DNA from: Chitinophaga niabensis
GTDB lineage: Bacteria; Bacteroidota; Bacteroidia; Chitinophagales; Chitinophagaceae
Length of the DNA: 64,000 bases
Assembly (NCBI GenBank): GCA_017849435.1
Contig: JAFIGY010000002.1
Coordinates: 728,587-792,586 of the forward strand
Direction of reading: 5' to 3'
Of the stretch, positions 44,682-53,796 are shown piece after piece (position 1 is the first letter of the stretch; the number at the start of each line of letters is the position of its first letter). The notes beneath the pieces are model-generated. The model did not search any database. It saw nothing but the letters and a program-made list of their open reading frames with translations, and was not told the DNA's origin. The translations under genes and the position numbers were made by a program.

Positions 44682-45455
44682 ATGAAAGCGTTCCTTTATT
44701 TCACGTTACTGACCGCCTCTTTGCAGGCCTCCGCGCAAAAGATCGTTTTGCTGGACAGCTATTTCAATAATGAGCAAAAGAAAGACTCCGCCGGCAGGCT
44801 TCACTCCTGGCACTATAAATGGGAAGAGACCGCCATGAGCGGATTTTCCATCCTGGGCAACACCTTCCTGCAGCAGGGCGCAGACACAGCAACGCTATAC
44901 GAAGCCCCCACAGCCGCCAGCCTCCGCAAAGCCGCGATCTACATCATCGTGGATGCGGACAATGAAAAGGAGAATCCCTCCCCCCAATTCATCGAACAAC
45001 CTCACATCGACGCCATTTACAAATGGGTGGAGAACGGCGGCGTGCTGGTGCTGATGGGGAATGACAGCGCGAATGCGGAGCTGCATCATTTCAGCAGGCT
45101 GTCCAAACGTTTCGGGATCACGTTCACAGACCGCAGCCGGAATATGGTGAAAGGGAAAGACTATCCTACCGGCGCCATCCACATTCCCCCGCATCATCCC
45201 ATCTTTCCTTCCATTCAAAAAGTCTACCTGAAAGAGATCAGCATCCTCGAAGTGAAACCACCGGCCAGGGCGGTGATCACGGAAGGAACGGACGTGATCA
45301 TGGCGGTTTCGAAAGTGGGGAAGGGTACCGTGTTTGCGGTGGGAGACCCCTGGCTCTACAATGAATATACGGACGGAAAGCGGATCCCCGCCGAATATGA
45401 AAACCCCGCAGCCGCGAAAGACCTCGTAAAATGGTTGTTACAGCAAACCCGGTAG
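44682..45455 (+). CDS. Secreted DUF4350-like protein
   Basis: A 257-residue protein with signal peptide MKAFLYFTLLTASLQASAQ. It then resembles the DUF4350/GATase-like domain found attached to unsaturated-glucuronyl hydrolases in Bacteroidota. It has KIVLLDSYFNNEQKKDSAGR, YIIVDADNEKENPSPQFI, IYKWVENGGVLVLMGND, and an end AVSKVGKGTVFAVGDPWLYNEY. Here the domain stands alone without a hydrolase. It could act in uronate or pectin metabolism, but there is no other evidence for this nearby. It is transcribed divergently from the aquaporin gene. Confidence 0.6.
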   Translation: MKAFLYFTLLTASLQASAQKIVLLDSYFNNEQKKDSAGRLHSWHYKWEETAMSGFSILGNTFLQQGADTATLYEAPTAASLRKAAIYIIVDADNEKENPSPQFIEQPHIDAIYKWVENGGVLVLMGNDSANAELHHFSRLSKRFGITFTDRSRNMVKGKDYPTGAIHIPPHHPIFPSIQKVYLKEISILEVKPPARAVITEGTDVIMAVSKVGKGTVFAVGDPWLYNEYTDGKRIPAEYENPAAAKDLVKWLLQQTR

Positions 45456-45469
45456 CAGATGAAAGCGCA

Positions 45470-46171
45470 TCAAAAAATCGTTTCAAAAAGAAGGTGGAAG
45501 AACATGCGAAGGCTCGGATGACTTCCGCCTGCCATGATATACCATATCCAGAGCGGCGTCATCACTGTGCCAACACAAAGCATGACAGTCCCCTGCTTGC
45601 GGATAGCGGGCGTATAAGCGTATACACGGGTGCCGTCTGGGAGGGTTTTCTTCGTATACCAGAGGAACCCGCCGATAAAAAAGCCCAATAATCCTCCGAT
45701 GAAAGCAGACAGAAACCCGATCCACAGCCATAAACGGCCGATCGCTTCCGGCCGGGCCAGCTGTTCTTTACGCTGGCGGTCCAGATACGCCAATTGCGCA
45801 GGGGTGAATGTTACGCCTTTTTTTTCAAGGAGTTTCAGGGCGAGGGCGTAATCATATTCTCCCCATTCATCTTTCTTTTCGATCACTTCACGCAGCTCCG
45901 CTTCTGAAAAAGCGAGGAGATAATAATCCGGGTCAGCATCTTCATCGTCTGTCGTTTGGAGCTGGCGGATGAGGGCGTCTGCCGCGGAGAACAGGGCAGC
46001 AGGGATCTTTAGCAAAAAAGTGTTATCGAAATGTTGTCCGATCAGTTGCTGATCCAGCATGACAGGGGTTTCTTCCAATACCGCCGGAATATCGCCGGCC
46101 TGGAGGAATTCCTGCATGGACAGTGCTTCTTCGGCTGTAGCGTATTTCCTGAAGGTCAGGTATTCAGACAT
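45470..46171 (-). CDS. Hypothetical membrane protein
   Basis: A 233-residue protein. The N-terminal 80 residues resemble a DUF2007-type signal-transducing fold (TFRKYATAEEALSMQEFLQAGDIPAVLEET). A charged helical part follows, then two C-terminal membrane helices (WLWIGFLSAFIGGLLGFFIGGFLWY and GTVMLCVGTVMTPLWIWYIM). The ATG at 46171 is preferred to a GTG 8 codons upstream. The function is unknown. Its 3' end lies 15 bases after the convergent DUF4350-like gene. Confidence 0.6.
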   Translation of the reverse strand: MSEYLTFRKYATAEEALSMQEFLQAGDIPAVLEETPVMLDQQLIGQHFDNTFLLKIPAALFSAADALIRQLQTTDDEDADPDYYLLAFSEAELREVIEKKDEWGEYDYALALKLLEKKGVTFTPAQLAYLDRQRKEQLARPEAIGRLWLWIGFLSAFIGGLLGFFIGGFLWYTKKTLPDGTRVYAYTPAIRKQGTVMLCVGTVMTPLWIWYIMAGGSHPSLRMFFHLLFETIF

Positions 46172-46303
46172 AGATACGGTTATAATTGTGGCCACAATGT
46201 AGGGAAAAAGGCTACGGCGGTCAATGCCACAAAAGATGCATATAATACGGAAAGGGACAAACGAAAGTTTGTCCCTGTGACGGAAGGAGACGATACAAAT
46301 GCT

Positions 46304-46684
46304 TTACGCGATCAGACCTGTTTCCGCGCCGAAAGCATGATCTATCAGGATTTTCCAGGTACCATCGGTTTGCTGGTGCATGACCTCTATGCCTTTGGCG
46401 CTTACTTTCACTTCATCGCCGTCCGTGATGTTCCATTCAGATCTTCCTATGGCGATGTTCCCGGTTTGCAGGCAGTAGACCGTTTTGATCTCCATTTTTC
46501 CCCTGATGGATAAAATGGCTTTGATGGCTTCTTCAAAACGATCTCTGCCGGAAACGGGTTTGCCGGGCTCGGGAACAATAATACCGGAGGTATCGTACAT
46601 GCTCATTACCGTGGCTACGTTGCCGGTGTTGAAAGCCGCTGCAAGTGCTGCATGCGCATCTTCTGCTCTTTTGGGTAAATTCAT
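46304..46684 (-). CDS. SnoaL-like/NTF2-fold protein (DUF4440-type)
   Basis: A 126-residue NTF2-like small barrel. It has the family start (AEDAHAALAAAFNTGNVATVMSMYDTSGIIVPEPGKPVSGRDRFEEAIKAIL). The C-terminal strands follow: IKTVYCLQTGNIAIGRSEWNI and VMHQQTDGTWKILIDHAF. These domains bind small ligands or act as isomerases; no catalytic assignment is possible. It lies 12 bases downstream of the ada-type gene on the same strand and is probably co-transcribed with it. Confidence 0.8.
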   Translation of the reverse strand: MNLPKRAEDAHAALAAAFNTGNVATVMSMYDTSGIIVPEPGKPVSGRDRFEEAIKAILSIRGKMEIKTVYCLQTGNIAIGRSEWNITDGDEVKVSAKGIEVMHQQTDGTWKILIDHAFGAETGLIA

Positions 46685-46696
46685 ATTGCCTGATTT

Positions 46697-47740
46697 TTAT
46701 TGTGAAGAATATTTTCTTTCGAGGTTCAGCAGCCATTGTTTCTTTTCTATACCGGCGGCATACCCGGTGAGATTGCCGTTGCTGCCGATCACGCGATGGC
46801 AGGGAACGATGATGACGAGCCGGTTGCGGCCGTTCGCAGCGCCTATTGCGCGGGTGGCATTGGCACGTTGCATGCACAAAGCCTGTTCTTTGTACGACCA
46901 GGTTTCGCCGTAAGGGATGGATTGCAGTTGTTGCCATACCGCCTGTTCAAAAGTGGAGCCGGGCATGACTAACGGAATGGTAAATGTCTGCCGCATCCCT
47001 TCAAAATATTCTGCCAGCTCCTGTTGCACCTGCCCGAGATAAGGATGATTCCCGGGCAGCATCACTGCCTGTAATCTTTTTTTCAGATCATCCATTTCTT
47101 TTTCCAGCCTGATCCGGTTTGTGAATTCCAACAGGCACAGCCCTTCTGTGGTGGCGCCGGCTATCATGGGTCCCAATGGAGAAGCAAATTGCGCCATGCT
47201 GATCACGGTTGTTTCTTTTGCGCGGGAAGGTGCTTTCCCGAATACGGACCGGTAGCTGTCTGCAAATCCGCTGATGGATCCGAAGCCTACATGAAACGCC
47301 GTCCGGGTAATGGAGCTGCCGCCGGACATCTCCCGGAAAGCATTATTGATCCTGCGTTTCCGTTGATAAGCATGGAAGGTCATGTGGTAATGTTTTTTGA
47401 ACCATCTTCTGATCCTGCCGGGTGCCAGCTTTCTTTTTATTAACACCGCATCTGTGATCCGCAGGCCCGGATCGTTGTCGAGTTCTTCCAGCAGGCGGTG
47501 GATGAAGGAGGGCATTTCGCCGTTCTTTTCCATCGGCCTGCATTTGAGACATGGCCGGAAACCCTTTCCCATAGCCTCTTCAGCGGAATCGTAAAAGACC
47601 ACATTCTCCGGTTTGGGCTTCCTGGCAGAGCAGCCGGGTTTGCAAAAGATGCCCGTGGTTTTCACGGCTGCAATGAAAATGCCTTCGTACCGGGCGTCTT
47701 TCCGGAGGAGGATGTCGTATTTATCTTTAAACGTCAGCAT
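46697..47740 (-). CDS. ada: Ada: methylated-DNA-protein cysteine methyltransferase with AraC-type regulator
   Basis: Ada senses and repairs alkylation damage and activates its own regulon. The 347-residue protein has the full order. An Ada zinc domain has Cys33, Cys37, Cys64 and Cys67; Cys33 (IFCKPGCS) accepts the methyl from phosphotriesters. A helix-turn-helix AraC domain follows (SITRTAFHVGFGSISGFADSYRSVFGKAPS). The C-terminal O6-alkylguanine methyltransferase has PCHRVIGSNGNLTGYAAG, with the acceptor Cys near 314. A -7 box lies just upstream. It is co-directional with the SnoaL-like gene. Confidence 0.95.
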   Translation of the reverse strand: MLTFKDKYDILLRKDARYEGIFIAAVKTTGIFCKPGCSARKPKPENVVFYDSAEEAMGKGFRPCLKCRPMEKNGEMPSFIHRLLEELDNDPGLRITDAVLIKRKLAPGRIRRWFKKHYHMTFHAYQRKRRINNAFREMSGGSSITRTAFHVGFGSISGFADSYRSVFGKAPSRAKETTVISMAQFASPLGPMIAGATTEGLCLLEFTNRIRLEKEMDDLKKRLQAVMLPGNHPYLGQVQQELAEYFEGMRQTFTIPLVMPGSTFEQAVWQQLQSIPYGETWSYKEQALCMQRANATRAIGAANGRNRLVIIVPCHRVIGSNGNLTGYAAGIEKKQWLLNLERKYSSQ

Positions 47741-47765
47741 TTTGATGTTGAGGTAAATGTCAACA

Positions 47766-47773
47766 CAAAATTA
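47766..47773 (-). promoter_or_regulatory. Putative -7 box (TAATTTTG, minus strand) for ada
   Basis: TAnnTTTG match on the minus strand, 26 bases upstream of the ada ATG. Confidence 0.4.
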
Positions 47774-47814
47774 GGAGGATAGATACGTCCGGAATTGTAC
47801 AAAACGGAACAATG

Positions 47815-48630
47815 TCAATTGACGGTGAGAGCCTGCGCTACGGGGTAAGCGGCAGGGGAATACGCGGAAGGGGTAAAACCGGTGAAGAGTTTGAAATCGC
47901 GGATAAAATGGGATTGATCGAAATAGCCACAATCATAAGCGACGGTGGTGAGGGAAGATGGATGTTCTGATATCAGCTGAAGGCTGAGCTGAAAACGGTT
48001 GATCTTGTTATAGAATTTCGGGGTGACGCCGGTGTATTGCAAAAAAAGCTTGCTCAGGTAGCGGGAAGAAATATTGTACCGGGAAGCAATGGTTTCAATG
48101 TGATCAGGACCATCGGTTTGCTGCAGGTCTTTGACAATTTGCCCAACCATGGCGATATGGCCGAGCCGCTTTTCTTTTTTTGCCAATCGGCCCAATAAAA
48201 ATTTTTCTATCAGCGCGATCCTTTTATGCAATTGCGGTGTGCCCTTCAGCCGGGCATGCAGTGTTTTCACCGGTTCACCAAGCAGGTCCCGCAGATCGGT
48301 CACCTGATCATTGAACCGCCCCACTTCGCCATCCAGGAAGTATGCCGCGGAATGCGCATGGAAGCGGATACCCAGCATTTTGTTCTTTCCTGCGGACCTC
48401 ACGGCAAGCGGTTGTGTAAGCTTTCCCCACAGCTCAACCGGCGGTGTGGTCTGGAATACGTCATTCACGGAAAATTGCCATATCCCTTCACCAAGATTGA
48501 AAATGACCTCCATATGCCCGCCGGGAAATACGGTGTCATCCATTTCCACGCCTGTTTCCGACTCGAAAGTATAATAGCATTGGACGTATGGCCGTAATAA
48601 TTCTCCGGGTATGATCTCTCTGTATTCCAT
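47815..48630 (-). CDS. AraC-family regulator with DUF6597 N-terminal domain
   Basis: A 271-residue regulator. The N-terminal ~110 residues are the DUF6597 sensing domain (YREIIPGELLRPYVQCYYTFESETGVEMDDTVFPGGHMEVIFNLGEG), common in Bacteroidota AraC proteins. The C-terminal domain is the AraC helix-turn-helix (IETIASRYNISSRYLSKLFLQYTGVTPKFY and TVAYDCGYFDQSHFIRDFKLFTGFTPSAY). It lies directly upstream of ada on the same strand. The ligand and targets are unknown. Confidence 0.88.
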   Translation of the reverse strand: MEYREIIPGELLRPYVQCYYTFESETGVEMDDTVFPGGHMEVIFNLGEGIWQFSVNDVFQTTPPVELWGKLTQPLAVRSAGKNKMLGIRFHAHSAAYFLDGEVGRFNDQVTDLRDLLGEPVKTLHARLKGTPQLHKRIALIEKFLLGRLAKKEKRLGHIAMVGQIVKDLQQTDGPDHIETIASRYNISSRYLSKLFLQYTGVTPKFYNKINRFQLSLQLISEHPSSLTTVAYDCGYFDQSHFIRDFKLFTGFTPSAYSPAAYPVAQALTVN

Positions 48631-48791
48631 GTACCTAGTTTACGTCTACTAATTTACAGAAATTGCCAACCGGGAACAACCGGAAAATTGACAGGTAAGT
48701 CCCCCTTCGTGGTGAAGGGATCTCCAATGCATATTTTTCAGAATTTATTCGTCGTAAATTAGAGAACCATTATTTCATTCCCTTGTAAAAA

Positions 48792-49655
48792 ATGTCAATG
48801 TCTGGTAAAGCGAAAGAACATTTCCCTGTGCTGGGGATCAAAGCGTTCCGGCCTCCTGAATCGGAGGCGGACTATAACCTGCTCTACCACGAGATCCGGG
48901 GGGAAAGGCATATTGAAAAGCCGCATCAACACGACTTCCTCGTTTTTCTCCTGTTTGAAAAAGGCAGCGGGACCCATTCGATCGATTTCATCGATCACAA
49001 AGTGACAGACCACCAGGTGCATCTCTTATTCCCGGAGCAGGTACATCGTTGGGATCTTGGCAGGAAAACGCGGGCGCACCAACTGATGATCAGCCGGCCT
49101 GTTTTTGAAACCTTTCAGGATGCGCTTGAATTCTCATTTGTACTTTACCAGAACCATCCCGTGATCGCACTCGCGCCCGGGGCTTTCCGGGAACTGCTGT
49201 ACGAGTTTGAATCGATCCGGCAGGAACTTCGCAAGAAGTCCATCCAGTGGAGCATCGTTCATCTAAGGAGCAGGATCATTGCCCAGATGATCAGCCGTGA
49301 AGCGGAAAGTGCATTCGAGGATATAACAACATATCGTGCAAAACCGGTGCTGTTCAAATATCATTCGCTGGTGAACATGCATTTCAGAGAGCAAAGATCA
49401 GTGGCTTTTTATGCGGATCAGTTGAATATTTCGGCCAATTACCTGAATATACTTTGCAAAAGACATTTTCACGTACCTGCCATGTTCCTGATCCAGCACC
49501 AGACTATACTGGAGGCCAAGCGGCTCATCTATGCCTCGGAAATGTCCATAAAAGAGATCGCCTTTACCCTCGGCTTCAGCGACCTCGCTTATTTCTCCAA
49601 TTTCTTCAAAAGCCAGACCGGGGTTTCTCCACGGGAATTCAGAGAACAGTTATAA
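48792..49655 (+). CDS. AraC-family transcriptional regulator
   Basis: A 287-residue regulator with a cupin-like N-terminal half (EKPHQHDFLVFLLFEKGSGTHSIDF, LLFPEQVHRWDLG) and an AraC double HTH at the C-terminus (SIKEIAFTLGFSDLAYFSNFFKSQTGVSPREFREQL). It is transcribed divergently from the DUF6597 AraC gene and ahead of the amidohydrolase at 49733, so it may control that gene. The spacing is about 80 bases. Confidence 0.88.
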   Translation: MSMSGKAKEHFPVLGIKAFRPPESEADYNLLYHEIRGERHIEKPHQHDFLVFLLFEKGSGTHSIDFIDHKVTDHQVHLLFPEQVHRWDLGRKTRAHQLMISRPVFETFQDALEFSFVLYQNHPVIALAPGAFRELLYEFESIRQELRKKSIQWSIVHLRSRIIAQMISREAESAFEDITTYRAKPVLFKYHSLVNMHFREQRSVAFYADQLNISANYLNILCKRHFHVPAMFLIQHQTILEAKRLIYASEMSIKEIAFTLGFSDLAYFSNFFKSQTGVSPREFREQL

Positions 49656-49732
49656 AATTTACAAGTTTTGGCATAAATCCTCCATTCACTCCGGGGGAAA
49701 GTTGGGTAGCTTTGCCTGCAAAATAAAGTAGT

Positions 49733-51061
49733 ATGTCTTCCGAATCAATTTCCCGCAAACATTTCATTAAAAGTTCGTCTATCCTGCTCGCAGGTGGCAG
49801 CGGCCTGCTGTCCGGCCTTCCTTCAAACGCAACAGAACAAATAAAATCCACAACCGGAAGTAAAGCACTCACATTGAAGAATGTAAGGCTCGAAACGGGT
49901 TTTGAATATGAGGAGGGTGAGGTCATCGCTACAAAAACGGAATTATTTACAATCGGGATCAGTGAAGGGAAGATAAAGTCGGTGCTGCCGAATAAGCCGA
50001 ATGCTGCGGCTGTTGATGCAAAGGGATGGCTCATGCTTCCGGCGTTTAAAGACATGCATATTCACCTGGACAAAACCTTCTACGGTGGTCCCTGGAAGGC
50101 GCATCTCAGGAAGAACAGGTCTGTAAAAGACATGATCGCGTTTGAACAGAAGATCATTCCGGAACTGCTGAAAACGTCCACCTATCGTGCGGAGAAGCTC
50201 ATTGAGCTACTGCAGTCCCGTGGCTCCAGTTTTGCGCGGAGTCATGTGAATATTGAGCCCACTTCAAAACTGGATTCTTTAAAGAACCTGCAAAAAGCCC
50301 TCGAGAACAAGAAGCATTCGTTTGATGCAGAACTGGTGGCATTTCCGCAACACGGGATCTATTATACACAGTCCGCACAACTGATGAAGGAAGCCGCCAA
50401 GATGGATATCGATTTTATCGGAGGGCTGGACCCCAATGCCATTGACGGAAGCGTGGAGAAGAGCATGGATTTCGTGCTGCAATTGGCACTGGACCATAAC
50501 AAGGGTATTGACATCCACCTCCACGAAGGCGGAGAACCCGGCCTGAAAACAGTGATGTATCTTATCGACAAAGTGAATGAGAATCCTGTATTGAAAGGAA
50601 AAACATTCATCAGTCATTGTTTTGTACTGGCAAAACTGGAGGGGCGCGAGCTGGAGGAGGTTGCAGAAAAGATGGCAAATGCGCAGATCGGCGTTATTTC
50701 TACCATTCCATTCGGCAGCAGAACGATGCCCATCCCGGTGTTGTACAAGCACGGTGTGGATGTTCGCGCGGGGAATGATTGTATTATTGATCACTGGAGC
50801 ACTTTCGGATCAGGTAGCGTTTTGCAGAAAGCCAACCTGATGGCGCAACTATATGGCTATACCAGCGAGCTGGACCTTTCAAGATGTCTGAAACTTGCAA
50901 CACACAACATCCTGCCACTGGACGATAAAGGTAACCGCCAATGGCCGAAGGCTGATGATACGGCAAACCTGGTGTTAGTGGATGCCAGCTGTTCTGCGGA
51001 GGCCGTATCCCGTATATCGCCGGTTAGATCATTGATCCATCGCGGAAACATTGTATACTGA
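49733..51061 (+). CDS. Amidohydrolase family protein (cytosine-deaminase-like)
   Basis: A 442-residue metal-dependent hydrolase. Its N-terminus looks like a lipoprotein/Tat-type export signal (SRKHFIKSSSILLAGGSGLLSGLPS). Family motifs are the N-terminal metal site KDMHIHLDKTFYGGPW, IDIHLHEGGEPGLK, SHCF, and the C-terminal Asp in VRAGNDCIIDHWSTFGSGS. The HxHLDK form and the overall order resemble cytosine deaminase and related deaminases. The substrate cannot be assigned. It is followed after one base by the ankyrin gene. Confidence 0.85.
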   Translation: MSSESISRKHFIKSSSILLAGGSGLLSGLPSNATEQIKSTTGSKALTLKNVRLETGFEYEEGEVIATKTELFTIGISEGKIKSVLPNKPNAAAVDAKGWLMLPAFKDMHIHLDKTFYGGPWKAHLRKNRSVKDMIAFEQKIIPELLKTSTYRAEKLIELLQSRGSSFARSHVNIEPTSKLDSLKNLQKALENKKHSFDAELVAFPQHGIYYTQSAQLMKEAAKMDIDFIGGLDPNAIDGSVEKSMDFVLQLALDHNKGIDIHLHEGGEPGLKTVMYLIDKVNENPVLKGKTFISHCFVLAKLEGRELEEVAEKMANAQIGVISTIPFGSRTMPIPVLYKHGVDVRAGNDCIIDHWSTFGSGSVLQKANLMAQLYGYTSELDLSRCLKLATHNILPLDDKGNRQWPKADDTANLVLVDASCSAEAVSRISPVRSLIHRGNIVY

Positions 51062-51062
51062 T

Positions 51063-51731
51063 ATGATAAACCACTTTCTTTTGATCCTGTCAGCATTTTT
51101 TCTGAACGCGTGTAAAACAGATATTGATATGAGCCGGCAAACATCGATCATAGAAGCCGTAAAGAATAATCAACCGGCCGTTGTGGAAGCCGCATTGAAG
51201 AAAGGGGCGGATGTAAATACAAAGGACGGGAACGGCAAATCGCTCCTGCTGATCGCAACACAGGCCAATAACCTGGAAATGGCGCGGCTGCTGGTAGCAT
51301 ACGGGGCGGATGTAAATCAGCAGGATGACAGGAAAGACAGTCCTTTCCTGTATGCAGGAGCATCGGGATACGCCGCATTGATAAATTTGTTCCTCGCCAA
51401 CGGGGCAAGGTTTGATATATTCAACCGCTATAATGGTACTGCATTGATCCCGGCCTGCGAAAAAGGGCACCTGGAAGTTGTGCGTATATTAACCTCCACC
51501 AAAGGATTTCCCATAGATCATGTGAACCGCCTGGGCTGGACGGCGCTGATGGAAGCGGTGGTGTTGGGAAACGGGAGCGAAAAATATGTAGCCGTGGTAA
51601 AGATACTGGTGGATGCAGGATGTAACATCCACATTCCTGATAGCGAAGGGGTAACGGCATTGCAGCACGCCCGGTCAAGAGGGTATGCTGCAATTGCCGG
51701 AATTCTGGAGAAAGCTGTAAAGGCAGATTAG
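51063..51731 (+). CDS. Ankyrin-repeat lipoprotein
   Basis: A 222-residue protein with a lipoprotein signal (MINHFLLILSAFFLNACKTD; Cys17). It then has about five ankyrin repeats, for example VVEAALKKGADVNTKDGNGKSLLLIATQAN and MARLLVAYGADVNQQDDRKDSPFLYAGASG. The repeats suggest protein-protein contact at the cell envelope. It starts one base after the amidohydrolase stop, so the two are likely co-expressed. The 3' end overlaps the convergent hypothetical gene by 4 bases. Confidence 0.85.
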   Translation: MINHFLLILSAFFLNACKTDIDMSRQTSIIEAVKNNQPAVVEAALKKGADVNTKDGNGKSLLLIATQANNLEMARLLVAYGADVNQQDDRKDSPFLYAGASGYAALINLFLANGARFDIFNRYNGTALIPACEKGHLEVVRILTSTKGFPIDHVNRLGWTALMEAVVLGNGSEKYVAVVKILVDAGCNIHIPDSEGVTALQHARSRGYAAIAGILEKAVKAD

Positions 51732-52246
51732 AGCGGGACCCCGGTATAGCTGGTAGCGTCATGATCCCAGATGAAAATGGCGTTCTTACCGTTGTTGTGC
51801 TGGCCTACATACCAGTCGCGGTTCTGGATCGCATTTTTCAAAACGACAGGATAGTCTGATTTGCCGGTTTTTTCCCAGCGTCCTTTGCGCTGCTCACCGT
51901 ATGCCTCCCAATAATAGGAACCATCGCTATTGATGTGCAGTGGCTTTGTTCTTGCATTCACATTCACCACCATCGTTTTGCCGGCGGCGCCATTGTCTAC
52001 TACATAAAATGCATCCGTAACGCCTGTTTTCCATTTTTTAATGAAGAACGAAATGTCCGCAACTTTGGAAGTTCCATTGCCGGCAGTGGCATCTTTCTTC
52101 ACCACGGGAGCCGGGGCGGGTTTATAAGGCTCTATTTCTTTTGCCTTGTACACTTCAATCTCGCGGGGCTTGCCGGAGTTGTTCTGGCTGTGCGCAGCAA
52201 GTATACAGCTACAGGCGATTGTAACGGACAGTAGTAGTCTTTTCAT
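51728..52246 (-). CDS. Hypothetical secreted protein
   Basis: A 172-residue protein with signal peptide (MKRLLLSVTIACSCILAAHSQ), a charged Pro-rich linker (EVYKAKEIEPYKPAPAPVVKK), and a C-terminal beta-rich domain (ISFFIKKWKTGVTDAFYVVDNGAAGKTMVVN). That domain also has SDGSYYWEAYGEQRKGRWEKT and RDWYVGQHNNGKNAIFIWD. No named family is recognised. It is probably periplasmic or on the surface. Confidence 0.65.
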   Translation of the reverse strand: MKRLLLSVTIACSCILAAHSQNNSGKPREIEVYKAKEIEPYKPAPAPVVKKDATAGNGTSKVADISFFIKKWKTGVTDAFYVVDNGAAGKTMVVNVNARTKPLHINSDGSYYWEAYGEQRKGRWEKTGKSDYPVVLKNAIQNRDWYVGQHNNGKNAIFIWDHDATSYTGVPL

Positions 52247-52341
52247 AGATATTTTGCATTTTCAGGTTGAAGGAACAAAATAGCAAATCCCTGCTGCCGT
52301 TACAAGCCTTCAGGCTTAATAAGGGATTAAAAAATGATCTT

Positions 52342-52746
52342 TCAACCAGGTAACTGAGATGCATCGAGGTAGGCAAATTCCCATTGGTGGCCGTCCAGAT
52401 CGGCAAAACTGTGTTGATACATCCAGCCATGGTCTTGTGGCTCGCGATAAATGACTGCGCCCAGTTCCTTCGCTTTAGCGACCATATTTGATACCTCTTC
52501 TTTTGATACGGCATCCAGCGTGATCAGCACTTCGGTACTTTTTTGCGCATCGCTGATCGTTTTTTTGGTAAAGGTTTGAAAGTAAGGTTCCATGAGCAGC
52601 ATGGCATAAATGGTATCGCTGATCACCATGCAGGCGGCATTTGCATCGGTGAACTGCGGATTGAAATGAAAGCCGAGACCTTCAAAGAAAACCTTTGATC
52701 TGTCGAGATTCTTCACCGGGAGATTGATAAAAACTTTTGTTGCCAT
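52342..52746 (-). CDS. VOC family (glyoxalase/bleomycin-resistance-like) protein
   Basis: A 134-residue vicinal-oxygen-chelate protein. It starts MATKVFINLPVKNLDRSKVFFEGLGFHFNPQFTD, the usual DUF/VOC opening, and has LITLDAVSKEEVSNMVAKAKELGAVIYREPQDHGWMYQHSFADLDGHQWEFAYLD, with the metal-ligand-like His and Glu (DGHQWEF). The 16-residue frame extension upstream of the ATG at 52746 does not match the family. The function (glyoxalase-like or resistance) is unknown. The AraC gene 52851 is on the same strand just upstream. Confidence 0.88.
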   Translation of the reverse strand: MATKVFINLPVKNLDRSKVFFEGLGFHFNPQFTDANAACMVISDTIYAMLLMEPYFQTFTKKTISDAQKSTEVLITLDAVSKEEVSNMVAKAKELGAVIYREPQDHGWMYQHSFADLDGHQWEFAYLDASQLPG

Positions 52747-52850
52747 CGTGTTAAATTGAAAGGTTAAGATGTATTTAAATCGATACAACAAAGAAACTAC
52801 ACCCGGCCTGGAACAATTGGTTTAAAACTTGGGTAAACGGGTAAATTTGA

Positions 52851-53738
52851 TCACTTCTTTTCTTTCCTGAATGCAGAAGGCGATACGCCGGTTTGTTTTT
52901 TGAAGAATTTGCCAAAATTGGCAGGGTCTGAAAAATTCAGCTGATAGGCAATTTCCGTTATTTCGAGATCGGTGTAACGGATCAGGGATTTGGCTTCGCT
53001 GATCAGCCTTTCAGAGATATAAGCGAGCGCGTTCCTGCCTGAAACCTGTTTGACGGATTGGGAAAGATAGTTGGCCGTTACAGCCAGCAGATCGGCATAT
53101 TCCTGCACCGTCCGTTTATCGATATAATGGTTATTGATGAGCTGGATATATTTTCGAAGAAGTATTTGTTGCGCATTGGCCAGTCTGACCTCTTTCTGCC
53201 TTTCCATCATAAAGCCCTCCAAATGATAAAGCAGGCCAAGTAATTTCATCCGTGCTTCCATCTGCGGCTCTTTCCCGGATTTTTCATAAGCGGTAAATAT
53301 TGCTTCAAAATGCGGCGCCAGCACTTCAAAAGTGGTATGATCAAACCTGAACAGGTTGGTATGCAACAGATCAAATAAAGGGAACTCTTTGTGAAAATCC
53401 GGTTTAAAAAAAGAGAAACAGGCTGGTTTAAAGTAGATAATATAACCCTCCAGCGCGTTATTGTGAGAGAAGCTGTAAACCAGGTCAGGTGAATGAAAAA
53501 CAAGAAAAGAGTCGGGATCATGAATAGTTTGATCGCCGTATTGCACCTCCAGTTTTCCGGAATTATAGAACAGTGCGAAAAAGTAAAACGACCGTTTGAA
53601 AGGCGGCCGGTAAATATGCAGTTCCTGATCCAATTTCTTTACCCGCAGGCAGTAGAAGTCCGGATCAGTTGTTCTTCCCGGCCAGGGGATAGACGCAAGG
53701 AAGTCATTGATATCAGTATAATATGGGAGCTTGGCCAT
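52851..53738 (-). CDS. AraC-family transcriptional regulator
   Basis: A 295-residue regulator with a cupin-like N-terminal domain (HIYRPPFKRSFYFFALFYNSGKLEVQYGDQTIHDPDSFLVFHSPDLVYSF). A C-terminal AraC HTH follows (TVQEYADLLAVTANYLSQSVKQVSG and DLEITEIAYQLNFSDPANFGKFFKKQTGVSPSAFRKEK). It is divergent from the DUF6597 AraC gene at 53797 (58-base gap) and upstream of the VOC gene on its strand, which it may regulate. Confidence 0.88.
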   Translation of the reverse strand: MAKLPYYTDINDFLASIPWPGRTTDPDFYCLRVKKLDQELHIYRPPFKRSFYFFALFYNSGKLEVQYGDQTIHDPDSFLVFHSPDLVYSFSHNNALEGYIIYFKPACFSFFKPDFHKEFPLFDLLHTNLFRFDHTTFEVLAPHFEAIFTAYEKSGKEPQMEARMKLLGLLYHLEGFMMERQKEVRLANAQQILLRKYIQLINNHYIDKRTVQEYADLLAVTANYLSQSVKQVSGRNALAYISERLISEAKSLIRYTDLEITEIAYQLNFSDPANFGKFFKKQTGVSPSAFRKEKK

Positions 53739-53796
53739 GCTGCATAAAACTATGAAATATCCGGTTTTGAATTGGAATTAAACTAAATTTATAGCA